From Thermoanaerobacter thermocopriae JCM 7501 (lineage in GTDB: Bacteria; Bacillota; Thermoanaerobacteria; Thermoanaerobacterales; Thermoanaerobacteraceae), in the NCBI RefSeq assembly GCF_001310975.1, contig NZ_BAZY01000001.1, forward strand, positions 124,001-188,000: 64,000 bases of DNA, written 5' to 3'. This document shows, in pieces, positions 54,666-64,000 of the stretch. A model generated the notes under the pieces. That model saw nothing but the letters and a program-made list of their open reading frames with translations, did not search any database and was not told where the DNA came from. Made by a program: the position numbers and the translations under genes. Numbering within the stretch: the first letter of the stretch is position 1; each line of letters opens with the position of its first letter.

Positions 54666-56061
54666 AATTCTATTTTGGGTTTTTTCTGCGCTTTTTTTTA
54701 GCTTAATTGCCTATTTAACTTATTTCCAGATATACGAAAGAGATAAATTAATTACAAGTTCTTATAGTATTTACAATAAAAGACTTATAGAGGAAGAAAA
54801 AAAGATATTAAGAGGAAGTATTTTGGACAGGAATGGTATCATTCTTGCAAAAAGCGTTGAGGTTGATGGGGTGCAAAAGAGGGAATACCTGGATGGCCCT
54901 GCTTTTGCCCATGTGATAGGATACAGCCGTAGAATATACCAGCAAGGAAACACAGGCATAGAAAAAGCCTATGATAGAGAACTTCTTGGAATGGTAGGAA
55001 ATGACCCAATGACTATTTTAAGAAAGTTAATTTTAGCGAGAAAAAAAGTAGGAGATAATGTATATTTGACAATAGATAAAGCTCTTCAGGACCTTGCTTA
55101 CAAAGAAATGGAGGGTAAAAAGGGGGCGGTTGTAGCTTTAAATCCAAAGACAGGAGAAATTTTAGCAATGGTTTCCACTCCTTCTTATGACCCCAATACT
55201 TTAGGAGAGAATTGGGAAGAAATAATGACAAGTTCTGAGCACGTAGTTTTAAATAGAGCTACGCAAGGTTTGTATCCACCAGGTTCTACATTTAAAATTA
55301 TAACTACTGCTGCAGCTCTGACATATAAACCTGAATTATATGACGAGACTTTTAATTGTAAAGGGTATATAATTGTAGATGGCGATAGAATAAATGATTT
55401 TGGAGGCATTGCTCACGGAATAGAGGATTTTAAGCAGGCTTTTTATAGGTCTTGCAACTCATTTTTTATACAGCTTGGCTTGGACTTGGGAAGTGAAAAT
55501 TTACAAACAATGGCTTACGCTTTTGGATTAAATAAAGGAGTTCCTTTAGAGATAGATACAGTAAAAAATCAATTTCCACCTCTTGAGAAAAAGACTAGTT
55601 TAGCAGAAACATCTATAGGACAAGGTGAAATGCTGGTAACCCCTCTTTCAATGGCTTTAGTCGTTTCTGCCGTGGCGAATGATGGAGTTATGATGAAGCC
55701 CCATTTAATGAAATATGTAGTAGATTCTATTTCAGGAGCAGTCATTGAAAAAAGCACTCCTTCACGGTATTTAAATCCTATATCAAAAAAGGTGGCATAT
55801 ACTATTAAACAATTGATGATAGGTGCTGTTAACGATAAAGATGGGACAGGAAAAGCTGCACAAATTTCCGGCGTTACAGTTGCAGGCAAAACTGGTACTG
55901 CAGAAAATCCTCATGGAGCACCTCACGCTTGGTTTGTAGGTTTTGCACCTGCTGAAAATCCACAAATAGTTGTAAGTGTAATAGTTGAAAATGGCGGTCA
56001 GGGCGGAAAAGTAGCAGCACCTATAGCAAGAGATATAATAAGAGCTTATTTGAGTAAATGA
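54640..56061 (+). CDS. pbpA: Class B penicillin-binding protein (PbpA type)
   Basis: Transpeptidase crosslinking peptidoglycan made by its SEDS partner. One N-terminal membrane anchor (ILFWVFSALFFSLIAYLTYF), a short pedestal region (RGSILDRNGIILAKS), and a transpeptidase domain with catalytic STFK (PPGSTFKIITT), SCN (YRSCNSFFIQLG) and KTGT (GKTGTAENPHG). 473 residues, shorter than FtsI or PBP2 and typical of PbpA. Intact. AAGGAGGAGCAGGAAG precedes ATG inside the upstream gene. Confidence 0.92.
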   Translation: MPNLKHNIKILFWVFSALFFSLIAYLTYFQIYERDKLITSSYSIYNKRLIEEEKKILRGSILDRNGIILAKSVEVDGVQKREYLDGPAFAHVIGYSRRIYQQGNTGIEKAYDRELLGMVGNDPMTILRKLILARKKVGDNVYLTIDKALQDLAYKEMEGKKGAVVALNPKTGEILAMVSTPSYDPNTLGENWEEIMTSSEHVVLNRATQGLYPPGSTFKIITTAAALTYKPELYDETFNCKGYIIVDGDRINDFGGIAHGIEDFKQAFYRSCNSFFIQLGLDLGSENLQTMAYAFGLNKGVPLEIDTVKNQFPPLEKKTSLAETSIGQGEMLVTPLSMALVVSAVANDGVMMKPHLMKYVVDSISGAVIEKSTPSRYLNPISKKVAYTIKQLMIGAVNDKDGTGKAAQISGVTVAGKTGTAENPHGAPHAWFVGFAPAENPQIVVSVIVENGGQGGKVAAPIARDIIRAYLSK

Positions 56062-56078
56062 CCTGAAGGTGATGGACA

Positions 56079-57927
56079 ATGACTATAGAAGAAAAATTAA
56101 AGCTTTTGCCTGAGAAACCTGGCGTTTATATAATGAAAGACAAAAAAGGTGAAATAATTTACGTAGGTAAAGCGATAGTTCTCAAAAACAGAGTAAGACA
56201 GTATTTTCAAAACAAAGAAAATCAATTGCCAAAAGTAAAAGTAATGCTTTCTCACGTGTCAGACTTTGAGTATATTGTTACTGATACTGAACTTGAAGCT
56301 TTGATGTTGGAATGCAATTTAATTAAAAAGTATAAGCCTAGGTATAATGTATTATTAAAAGATGACAAAAATTACCCCTATATTAAAGTTACAGTAAATG
56401 AAGAGTATCCCCGCATAATGTTTACGAGAAGGATTGAACCCGATGGGGCGAAATATTTCGGACCTTATAGCAGTGCCTTTGCAGTAAGGGAGACTATAAA
56501 ACTTGTAAGAAAAATGTTTCCGATAAGGACATGTAACAGAAATATTGAAAAGGATATGAGGAAGGTTAGAGAATGCCTTTATTACCACATAGGATTGTGT
56601 TCTGCTCCTTGTACTAACAAAATAAATAAAGAAGATTATAGAAAATTAGTGGACCAAGCAGTTCTCTTCCTTGATGGAAAAAGAGATTGGCTAGTACAAA
56701 AACTTAAAGAAGACATGCAAAAAGCGGCGGAAGAATTAAGATTTGAGGAAGCAGCGAGAATTAGAGACCAGATTTTTGCTATTGAAAGTACCTCAGAAAA
56801 ACAAAAGGTGGTATCAGTAGGAGAAGATGAACAGGATATAATTTCAATAGCAAGAGGTGCGAGTATTTCCTGCATACAGGTGTTCTTTGTGCGTGATGGA
56901 AAATTAAGCGGAAGAGAGCATTATTATATGAAAAATACAGAAGGCATGGAAAGAGGAGAAATAATCTCTTCTTTTATAAAGCAATTTTATGAAGGCGCTC
57001 CTTACATTCCCAAGGAAATAATAACTGATGTGGAATTAGACGAAAGAGAGCTTCTCAGTGAGTGGCTATCACAAAAGAGGGGCAACAAAGTTTTTATAAC
57101 AATTCCTATGAGAGGTAAGAAAAAAGAACTGGTGGATATGGTTTATCAAAATGCTTTAGAAGCTCTTAAGAATGACATATCAATAAGAGAGGAAATTTCA
57201 AAAGATCAGGCTGTATTAGAACTCTCTAATTTAGTGGGACTTGATTATGCCAGAAGGATTGAAGCCTATGATATTTCAAATACAAGGGGACAAGACAATG
57301 TAGGAGCCATGGTGGTGTTTGTAGACGGAAAACCTAAAAAAAGTCAGTACAGAAAATTTAACGTAAAATATGTTGAAGGACAAGATGATTATGAGAGTAT
57401 GAGAGAGGTAATAGAAAGGCGTTTTTTTGCACGGAATTGAAGAAAAAGAGCTTATTGAAAAAGGCGAACTTGAAGAAAATAAAGCTAAATTTGCTGAAAT
57501 GCCTGATTTAATATTAATAGACGGTGGTATAGGGCATGTAAATGCTGTACTGCAGGTATTGTATGGTTTAGGAATTGCTATTCCTGTTTATGGGATGGTA
57601 AAAGATTCAAAACACAGGACCCGAGGCCTTGTATCACCTCAAGGTGAAATTGATATACCTATGACTACAAAAGCTTTTCGCCTGATTGCTCAAATACAAG
57701 AAGAAGCTCACAGATTTGCGATAACTTTCCACAAAGAAAAGCAAAGCAAAAGATTTAAAAGCGAACTTCTCAATATTCCTGGTATAGGTGAAAAAAGGGC
57801 AAAAGCTTTATACGATGCTTTCAACTCTATAGAAGAAATAAAAAGTGCAAGTTTAGAGGATCTTAAAAAAGTGAAAGGAATGAATGAAAAAGTTGCTCAA
57901 GCTGTATATGAATATTTTAGAAAATAA
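56079..57927 (+). CDS. uvrC: Excinuclease ABC subunit C (frameshifted)
   Basis: Dual nuclease of nucleotide excision repair. GIY-YIG domain (KPGVYIMKDKKGEIIYVGKA), UVR motif (AAEELRFEEAARIRDQIFAI), RNase H-like EndoV domain (IEAYDISNTRGQDNVGAMVV; LILIDGGIGHVNAVLQVL) and C-terminal helix-hairpin-helix pair (IPGIGEKRAKALYDAF; VKGMNEKVAQAVYEYF). An extra T in the run near 57427 (CGTTTTTTTGCAC) breaks the frame. About 616 residues, normal. AAGGTGATGGACA precedes ATG. It is separated from uvrBA by the wall-synthesis genes. Confidence 0.95.
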
Positions 57928-57928
57928 A

Positions 57929-58097
57929 AAGTGTCAAGATCTTGTCTTGGATGCTTTCGGCTTGTTGACAAACTTTCGAAAAGAAGATATTTTGCGTTTG
58001 TCGCTTTGGAACTCTGGAGCGACGATGCAAAATATCTTCTTTAGAAAATTTTGACTTTGTCAACAAATTTAAGCGTCAAGATTTTGTCTTGACGCTT
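57929..58097. repeat. Nested palindrome, possible MITE or complex terminator
   Basis: Arms pair from outside in: an AAG(T/C)GTCAAGAT-TTGTCTTG-type unit at each end (57929-57956 and 58071-58097), TTGTTGACAAA/TTTGTCAACAA, then AAGAAGATATTTTGC/GCAAAATATCTTCTT and TCGCT/AGCGA. The right-hand unit AAGCGTCAA/TTGACGCTT is itself a terminator-like hairpin for birA. The whole lies between the ends of convergent uvrC and birA. Confidence 0.7.
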
Positions 58098-59076
58098 AAA
58101 TGTAATCCAGTAAACCTCTTACAGATACATCTCCTGACATAATACTAAGTCTTTTACCCTCTTTAGTTTCTACTATCAAACTTCCATTACTGTCAATAGT
58201 TACAGCTTTTCCCACCATTTCACCTTCATTGTAAATAACTTTTATCTCTCTTCCTATTGTTATAGATTTTGCAATGCATGTAGGTCTTATGTATTCAAAG
58301 CCTTTTTGTAAATATGTATTGTAATAAAATTCCAGGTTATTTAAAATACTGGCAGCAAGTTTTTTCCTATCAACTTTAGAGTTGGTTTCTAAGTTTAAGG
58401 AAGTGGCTTTTCCTTTTAATTCTTCAGGGAAATTGTAACAATTTACATTGACTCCAATTCCTATTACCACATAGTTTATTTTGTCAATTTCTGAACTCAT
58501 CTCTGTCAATATTCCACATACTTTTTTATTGTTTACTATTATATCATTTGGCCATTTTATTTTGTTTTCTACATGAGATAATTCTTCAATAGCTTTAACT
58601 ACAGAAATTGCCGCTACTTGTGTGAGATTAATTGCCTCCTGTGGCTGTATATTTGGTTTTAAAATGACAGACATCCAAATACCACAGCCTTTTTGAGATA
58701 GCCAACTTCTTCCCAATCGTCCTCTACCTGCTGATTGTTCTTCGGCAATAATTACTGTACCATCAGGAACTTTTGATGCGATTTCTTTTGCAAAATTATT
58801 GGTGGAATCAATAGTTAACTTATGTATATAATTTTTTCCTATAAAATTTGTAGTAAGATAAGGGGATACTTCTTCATAAATTAGCAAATCAGGCTCAGAA
58901 ACTAATTTATACCCCAGTTTATGATGAGATTCTATTTGGTATCCTTCATTTTTTAATTCATTTATGTGTTTCCATATAGCAGTTCTTGAGACATTAAGTT
59001 GCTCAGATAGTTTTTGACCCGAGATATATTCTCCTTTGTTTTCTTTTAAAAATCTGATAAGTCTTTGCCTTAACAT
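58096..59076 (-). CDS. birA: Biotin--[acetyl-CoA-carboxylase] ligase/biotin repressor
   Basis: Bifunctional BirA. The N-terminal winged helix (SGQKLSEQLNVSRTAIWKHI) binds DNA; the catalytic domain has TNFIGKNYIHKLTIDSTNNF, the biotin-AMP loop QSAGRGRLGRSW and KWPNDIIVNNKKVCGILTEM; a small SH3-like C-terminal domain follows. 326 residues, intact. AGGTGAAAAATG precedes the start on the minus strand. It both charges biotin carboxylases and represses biotin genes. Confidence 0.94.
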   Translation of the reverse strand: MLRQRLIRFLKENKGEYISGQKLSEQLNVSRTAIWKHINELKNEGYQIESHHKLGYKLVSEPDLLIYEEVSPYLTTNFIGKNYIHKLTIDSTNNFAKEIASKVPDGTVIIAEEQSAGRGRLGRSWLSQKGCGIWMSVILKPNIQPQEAINLTQVAAISVVKAIEELSHVENKIKWPNDIIVNNKKVCGILTEMSSEIDKINYVVIGIGVNVNCYNFPEELKGKATSLNLETNSKVDRKKLAASILNNLEFYYNTYLQKGFEYIRPTCIAKSITIGREIKVIYNEGEMVGKAVTIDSNGSLIVETKEGKRLSIMSGDVSVRGLLDYI

Positions 59077-59223
59077 TTTTCACCTCAAAAATTTTGATTG
59101 GCTATACACAATATTATAATTTACCTCCTTCAAGAAGAAAAGTTTTTGTCTATTTACTTATTTTCCATTAAATAATATAATTGAATTAAACGCGGCGCTT
59201 TGTTGCTAGCTGGAGGTGAAAAA

Positions 59224-60141
59224 GTGGATAAAATTCCTGTTGAAGCTTTGATAAGGGATTTAAATTTGGAAGTTGTGGTTGAAGCTAAAAATAATAAAAT
59301 AGATATAACCACCAGTGATGTAAATAGGCCGGGATTACAGTTTTCTGGCTTTTATGAACATTTTGCATATGAGAGAGTTCAAATAGTAGGCAAAGTTGAG
59401 ATGACTTTTATAGAGCAATTACCAGAAAATGTATTACCAGAGAGAGCAGACAAATTCTTTGCTTATCCTATTCCTTGTCTTATTGTAACAAGAGATTTGA
59501 ATATACCTCAAGAACTTATAGATGCTGCTCAAAAGTACGATAGATATCTTTTAAGGACAAAAGACCCTTCTACCAAATTTATAAACAGATTAATAAATTA
59601 CCTTGATGAAAAGCTAGCACCTCAAATTACCATTCATGGAGACCTTGTGGATGTATATGGAATAGGAGTTCTTTTGTTGGGTGAAAGTGGCATAGGAAAA
59701 AGCGAGACAGCATTAGAATTAATTAAAAGGGGACACAGGTTAGTAGCTGATGATGCAGTGGTAATCAGCAAGATAAGCGAAGACAAGCTTCAAGGAAGAT
59801 CGCCGGAGGTAATAAGGCATTTTATTGAGATAAGGGGTATTGGCATACTTGACATAAAGACATTGTACGGTGTAGGGTCTGTTAGAAATACAATGAATAT
59901 AGATTTGGTTATCCAATTGGAGGAGTGGGATGAAGATAAATATTATGATAGGTTAGGATTGGAGGATGAATATATTAAATTTTTAGATGTAAAAGTGCCA
60001 AAGCTTACTATACCTGTGAGACCAGGAAGAAATCTCGCGATAATAGTAGAAGTAGCAGCGATGAACCACAGGCAAAAACAGATGGGGTACAACGCTGCCC
60101 ACGAACTTAATAAAAAGTTATTAAAACAAATAGGAAATTAA
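59224..60141 (+). CDS. hprK: HPr kinase/phosphorylase
   Basis: Phosphorylates Ser46 of HPr and reverses it, the switch of carbon catabolite repression in Firmicutes. Walker A GESGIGKSETA, HRLVADDAVV, signature EIRGIGILDIKTLYG and the end KQMGYNAAHELNKKL. GTG 59224 has TGGAGGTG upstream; the longer frame to TTG 59200 is not needed. 305 residues. First gene of a run with the PHP-domain gene, ROK kinase and acyl-CoA ligase. Confidence 0.95.
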   Translation: MDKIPVEALIRDLNLEVVVEAKNNKIDITTSDVNRPGLQFSGFYEHFAYERVQIVGKVEMTFIEQLPENVLPERADKFFAYPIPCLIVTRDLNIPQELIDAAQKYDRYLLRTKDPSTKFINRLINYLDEKLAPQITIHGDLVDVYGIGVLLLGESGIGKSETALELIKRGHRLVADDAVVISKISEDKLQGRSPEVIRHFIEIRGIGILDIKTLYGVGSVRNTMNIDLVIQLEEWDEDKYYDRLGLEDEYIKFLDVKVPKLTIPVRPGRNLAIIVEVAAMNHRQKQMGYNAAHELNKKLLKQIGN

Positions 60142-60156
60142 AAGGAGAGGATAAAG

Positions 60157-60894
60157 TTGAAGTTAGTTTTGGATACTCACACCCACACAATTTCCAGTGG
60201 CCACGCTTACAGTACTATTACAGAAAATGCAAGAGAGGCTTATAAAAAAGGGCTTCAACTTATATGCATGACAGACCATGGGCCTAAAATGCCAGGGGCT
60301 GCTCACTTTTGGCATTTTGGGAATTTAAAAGTGCTGCCTGAAAAAATAGAGGGGGTGGAGATATTAAAAGGGGTAGAAGCTAATATAATGGATGAAGAAG
60401 GAAATTTGGACTTACCAGAAGAAATACTTAAAAAATTAGATATAGTGATTGCCAGTTTGCATGATGCGTGTTTTGAACCAAGTGACGATATAGAAAGAAA
60501 CACAAAAGCTCTTATAAATGCTATAAAAAACCCTTATGTAGATATAATAGGGCATCCTGGAAATCCCATCTATCCAATAGATATTGAAAAAGTTTTGATG
60601 GTGGCTAAAGAATATGGGAAATTTATTGAAATAAACAATAGCTCTTTTGTAAGTTCAAGAAAAGGTAGTGAAAAAAATTGTTTTCTCATTGCTAAAAAAG
60701 CAAAAGAATTAGGAGTAAAAATTGCTGTAGGAAGCGATGCTCATGTAAGCTTCGATATAGGAAGGTTTGAGGAAGCTCTCAAAGTTATTAAGAATGCCGG
60801 GATATGTGAAGATTTAATACTTAATACCCATGTTAAAAAAATAAAAGAGTATATTAAAGAGAAAAAACGGAGAATTGGAGGAGAGGAAGAATGA
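60157..60894 (+). CDS. PHP-domain phosphoesterase (YcdX type)
   Basis: 245 residues. Metal-binding motifs DTHTHTISSGHAYS, MTDHGPKMPGA, VIASLHD, GHPGNP and VGSDAH match the trinuclear-metal PHP phosphatases such as YcdX. The substrate is unknown. TTG follows AAAGGAGAGGATAAAG; the end overlaps the ROK gene (ATGA). Intact. Confidence 0.85.
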   Translation: MKLVLDTHTHTISSGHAYSTITENAREAYKKGLQLICMTDHGPKMPGAAHFWHFGNLKVLPEKIEGVEILKGVEANIMDEEGNLDLPEEILKKLDIVIASLHDACFEPSDDIERNTKALINAIKNPYVDIIGHPGNPIYPIDIEKVLMVAKEYGKFIEINNSSFVSSRKGSEKNCFLIAKKAKELGVKIAVGSDAHVSFDIGRFEEALKVIKNAGICEDLILNTHVKKIKEYIKEKKRRIGGEEE

Positions 60895-61829
60895 GAATTG
60901 GCGTTGACCTTGGGGGAACTAATATTGCTGTTGGATTGGTAGATGATGAAGGACGTATAGTAGCAACAGGCAGTAGACCCACAAAACCAGAAAGAGGTTA
61001 TGAAGCGGTTGCCAAGGATATAGCAGAAATAGCTCTTGAGCTTATTAATAGAACTAATACTGATATAAAAGAGATTAAATCAATGGGTATTGGAGTTCCA
61101 GGAGTAGCAGACAGTGAAAAGGGTATAGTGATACGGGCAGTTAATCTTTTTTGGACAAAAGTACCTCTTGCAAAAGAAATAAAAAAATATATTGATTTGC
61201 CAATTTATATGGACAATGACGCAAATGTAGCGGCTTTGGCAGAGGCGGTATTTGGTGCTGGCAGAGGTTCAAAATCATCTGTGACAATTACTTTAGGCAC
61301 AGGAGTAGGGTCTGGATTTGTTCTAGATGGCAAAATATATAACGGTGCTCACCATTTTGCACCTGAGATTGGGCACATAGTGATAGGAGACAATGGCATA
61401 AGGTGCAATTGTGGTAAGATCGGATGTTTGGAGACATACGCTTCAGCTACTGCTTTAATAAGAGAAGGGAAAAGGGCCGCTAAAAAAGACCCTAACTCTC
61501 TTATTTTAAAATTTGCAAATGGGGATATAGAAAGTATAACGGCTAAAAATGTAATTGATGCCGCAAAGCAGTATGATGAAGAGGCTATCAAGATTTTTAA
61601 TGACTATGTCAAATATTTAGCTATTGGAATTGTAAATGTCATAAACATGTTTGACCCTGAAGTGATAATATTGGGTGGCGGTGTTGCAAACGCAGGAGAT
61701 TTTCTCATAAAACCCCTCAAAAAAGAAGTGGCGGAGAATATTTTGTTTAAAGACCTTCCTTATGCTGACATACGAAAAGCAGAGCTTGGAAATGATGCGG
61801 GGATCATCGGTGCTGCTATACTAGGTTAA
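60891..61829 (+). CDS. glk: ROK-family glucokinase
   Basis: 312 residues. Phosphate-binding IGVDLGGTNIAVGLVDDEG, catalytic MDNDANVAALAEA, the EIGHIVI motif and zinc cluster CNCGKIGCLETYAS are typical of ROK glucokinases. It probably phosphorylates glucose or a related sugar from ATP. GGAGGAGAGGAAG precedes ATG. Intact. Confidence 0.9.
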   Translation: MRIGVDLGGTNIAVGLVDDEGRIVATGSRPTKPERGYEAVAKDIAEIALELINRTNTDIKEIKSMGIGVPGVADSEKGIVIRAVNLFWTKVPLAKEIKKYIDLPIYMDNDANVAALAEAVFGAGRGSKSSVTITLGTGVGSGFVLDGKIYNGAHHFAPEIGHIVIGDNGIRCNCGKIGCLETYASATALIREGKRAAKKDPNSLILKFANGDIESITAKNVIDAAKQYDEEAIKIFNDYVKYLAIGIVNVINMFDPEVIILGGGVANAGDFLIKPLKKEVAENILFKDLPYADIRKAELGNDAGIIGAAILG

Positions 61830-61841
61830 AGGAGGATAATT

Positions 61842-63318
61842 ATGAAAATATATGAAATTTACAAAAACTCAGGAGTATCGGATAACCACATTGCTATAAA
61901 ATTTAAAGACAAAATTTATACTTACAGAGAAGTTGATTCTTTAATAGATAAATACGCTTCATATTTTCAATCAATAGGTGTAAAAAAAGGGGACAGAGTA
62001 GCATTGAGCTTTCCCAATTGCCCTGAGTATATATTTTCTTTTATGGGAGCATCCAAGGCAGGGGCTATTGTTGTCCCATTGAACATGATGCTTACACTTG
62101 AAGAAATTGCTTATATAATTATGGAATCAGGAACAAGTACCATTGTTTTACATCCTTTAATAGCTCAAAAAATTGACAAGTCTCAATTGGGAAGATTGAA
62201 CATTAAAAATGTTGTCATTTTAGATGAAAATACGATTGCTACTATATTAAAGATGAAAGTAGCTAAACCTGTTGATGTAGAAGCTGATGAAGTTTGTGCT
62301 TATTTATATACATCAGGGACGACTGGAAAACCAAAAGGCGCAATGCTTACTCACAATAATTTCCTTGCTGATGTAAAAGCGTTGGATGAAGTTTCTGATT
62401 TGGGACCAAACGATAATTTTTTGGCTTTATTGCCTTTATTTCACAGTTTTTCATGGACAGTTAACATACTTCTTGGGTTTTATTTAGGTGCTACTATTAC
62501 GATAAAAGAAAGTTTTATGCCAAAAGATACATTAGAAACGCTAACCAATGAAGATGTAACCGTATTCTGCGGTGTGCCTTCAATGTTTGCAGTTTTAATG
62601 AGAATGGCAGAAAAAGGTCAGTTTAAAGCATTAAGGTTAGCAATATCTGGAGGAGCTCCTTTAGCTCCTGAGATACAAAGAGGATTTGAGGAAAAATTTA
62701 ATTTTCCGCTTGTAGAAGGCTATGGTTTAACTGAAGCGGCTCCTGTTGCACTTTTGAATCCTTTAGAACCTGATGCTATAAGGAAACCGGGTCTATAGGA
62801 TTGCCACTTCCTTGTGTTGAAGCGAAAGTAGTAGATGAAAATGACAACGAACTTTCCGTTGGAGAAATAGGAGAGCTTGTTTTAAAAGGGCCTAATATAA
62901 TGGTGGGGTATCACAACATGCCAGAAGAAACTGCCAAGACTTTAAGGGTGGTTGGCTCCACACGGGTGACCTTGCAAAAAAAGACGAAGACGGATATTTT
63001 TACATTGTAGACAGACTAAAAGATATGATAATATTAGGTGGGTTTAATGTATATCCGAGGGAAGTAGAAGATGCCTTGTTAGAGCATCCTGATGTTTTAG
63101 AAGTGGCTGTAATAGGTGTAGGTGACCAGTTAAAGGGAGAAGAAGTCAAAGCTTTTGTGGTATTAAAAGAGGGAGCAAAAGCCGACAAAAAGGAGCTTCA
63201 AAACTTTTTAAAAAATAAACTGGCACCATATAAAATTCCAAAGATTTTTGAGTTTGTACCTAAACTACCTAAGAATGCGGCAGGAAAAATAGAAAAGAAA
63301 TTGTTAAAAGAGATGTAA
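61842..63318 (+). CDS. AMP-binding acyl-CoA ligase (frameshifted twice)
   Basis: Long-chain-fatty-acid-CoA ligase-like enzyme. AMP-binding motif YLYTSGTTGKPKGAMLTH, PLVEGYGLTEAAP, then after shifts near 62795 (one T lost) and near 62950 (one base lost, DGWLHTGDLAKKDEDGYFYI when restored) YIVDRLKDMIILGGFNVYPR and the catalytic Lys in PKNAAGKIEKKLL. About 492 residues, near normal. AAAGGAGGATAATT precedes ATG. Confidence 0.88.
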
Positions 63319-63331
63319 AGGTGAAAATGCA

Positions 63332-63931
63332 ATGAGAGATTCAAAACTTTATGACATAGCTTATTTTATAAGTGATTTAATGATATTAAACTTTCTGTGG
63401 ATTGTATTTTCACTTCCTGTTGTGACACTTTTTCCCTCTACAGAAGCTCTTCTTCATTCTGTGCATCTTTTAAGAAAAGACGAAGGAGAAGGAGTATGGA
63501 GAGAATTTTGGAAAGCTTTTAAAAAACACTTTCATTGGATGCTTATAAATTTTGTGGTTACTGTTGCTGTTATTTTAATACTTTATGTAGATGTAAAATT
63601 TTTTACACATCAAAACACAGTTTTTGGATATATTCTTGCTGGTTTATTATTGTCAATGGGGTTTATGTTTTTAATTACATTAATTTATACTTTTTTGACA
63701 AGCCAATATTATGAAGGAAGTCTCTTTAACTTATGGAAGACTTCATTTATATTAGGACTTGGACATTTACCCCAAACAATGCTTATAATTTTGACGTTGT
63801 TAGCTGCTTTTATTCTTGCCAATATTATACCAATATTGGTTTTTATAATATTAGCAAGTGGCTCAGCTTATATAATAGATATGATTTTTGAGGGAATAAT
63901 TAGGAAGTATATAAAGAAAGATGAGAAATAA
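63332..63931 (+). CDS. YesL-like (DUF624) membrane protein
   Basis: 199 residues with five or six membrane helices; starts DIAYFISDLMILNFLWIVFS, with SLPVVTLFPSTEAL and the charged loop RKDEGEGVWREFWKAFKKHF, the usual DUF624/YesL pattern. The family is often near sugar-uptake genes but its function is unknown. AAAGGTGAAAATGCA precedes ATG. Intact. Confidence 0.75.
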   Translation: MRDSKLYDIAYFISDLMILNFLWIVFSLPVVTLFPSTEALLHSVHLLRKDEGEGVWREFWKAFKKHFHWMLINFVVTVAVILILYVDVKFFTHQNTVFGYILAGLLLSMGFMFLITLIYTFLTSQYYEGSLFNLWKTSFILGLGHLPQTMLIILTLLAAFILANIIPILVFIILASGSAYIIDMIFEGIIRKYIKKDEK

Positions 63932-64000
63932 AATAATTAACACAGGCATTAAAATTATGTAATTTTTAAAAAGCTTCACCCTAATATTAATTTATAAGGG

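Noticed and set aside
1-64000. rRNA operon, CRISPR array or replication origin
   Set aside because: No rRNA-like conserved strings, no regular repeat array and no DnaA-box cluster were seen on either strand.

Overview
The window looks like the chromosome of a low-GC, thermophilic, anaerobic Firmicute of the Thermoanaerobacter/Caldanaerobacter kind. This is inferred from A/T-rich third positions, strong GGAGG ribosome sites, the ftsEX-ctpA-minJ-like-uvrBA order, an HPr kinase, and a T:G mismatch glycosylase close to the one of a thermophilic methanogen. Two halves are clear: an accessory region (1 to about 36,370) and a syntenic core region (from the tRNA-Arg at 36,371 to the end).

Accessory region. 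1-935 holds decayed fragments, including the end of a prepilin peptidase. 954-7,899 is a defence island: a type II restriction endonuclease, its C5-cytosine methyltransferase, a companion T:G mismatch DNA glycosylase, an ApeA-like HEPN protein and a KAP-family P-loop NTPase. 8,012-16,416 holds a DUF3006/metallo-beta-lactamase pair, an unknown gene, and a PgaD/PgaC-like exopolysaccharide synthase pair next to a PAS-GGDEF response regulator and a second response regulator. An IS200/IS605 element (about 16,555-18,290) and a plsC gene follow. 19,169-36,246 is part of an integrative conjugative element: VirD4/TraG coupling protein, ParB-like protein, S1-domain protein, PIN and RelE toxin-antitoxin pairs, a Gp3-like recombination directionality factor, a Rad50-like ATPase, an ArdC-like antirestriction protein, a HAD nucleotidase, a primase-like protein and several small unknown genes. 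A second IS200/IS605 element sits inside the relE toxin gene and splits it cleanly. The relaxase, VirB4 and integrase are not in the window.

The most unusual item is a repeated structured RNA. Four diverged copies (23,292-23,487; 24,435-24,600; 28,721-28,866; 32,942-33,107) share one architecture: a 5' hairpin, a TGTACATA box, a two-part closing helix enclosing an H-type pseudoknot, then a second H-type pseudoknot with an A-rich linker. Nearly every helix is kept by compensatory changes although the primary sequences differ. I do not recognise it as a known RNA family. The copies stand between gene modules of the conjugative element.

Core region. rplY, lysA (minus strand, under a lysine riboswitch), a membrane protein, an msmX-like ABC ATPase, a PucR-type regulator, ftsE-ftsX-murein hydrolase-ctpA-minJ-like, comB, uvrB-uvrA, an FHA-RodA/FtsW-PbpA cluster, uvrC, birA (minus strand), hprK, a PHP-domain gene, a ROK kinase, an acyl-CoA ligase and a YesL-like membrane protein.

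A caution on quality: about 25 genes, including uvrA, uvrB, uvrC, rplY and the murein hydrolase, are broken by single-base length changes, mostly in homopolymers. This pattern points to sequencing error rather than decay, so such genes are given as one CDS across the frameshift.
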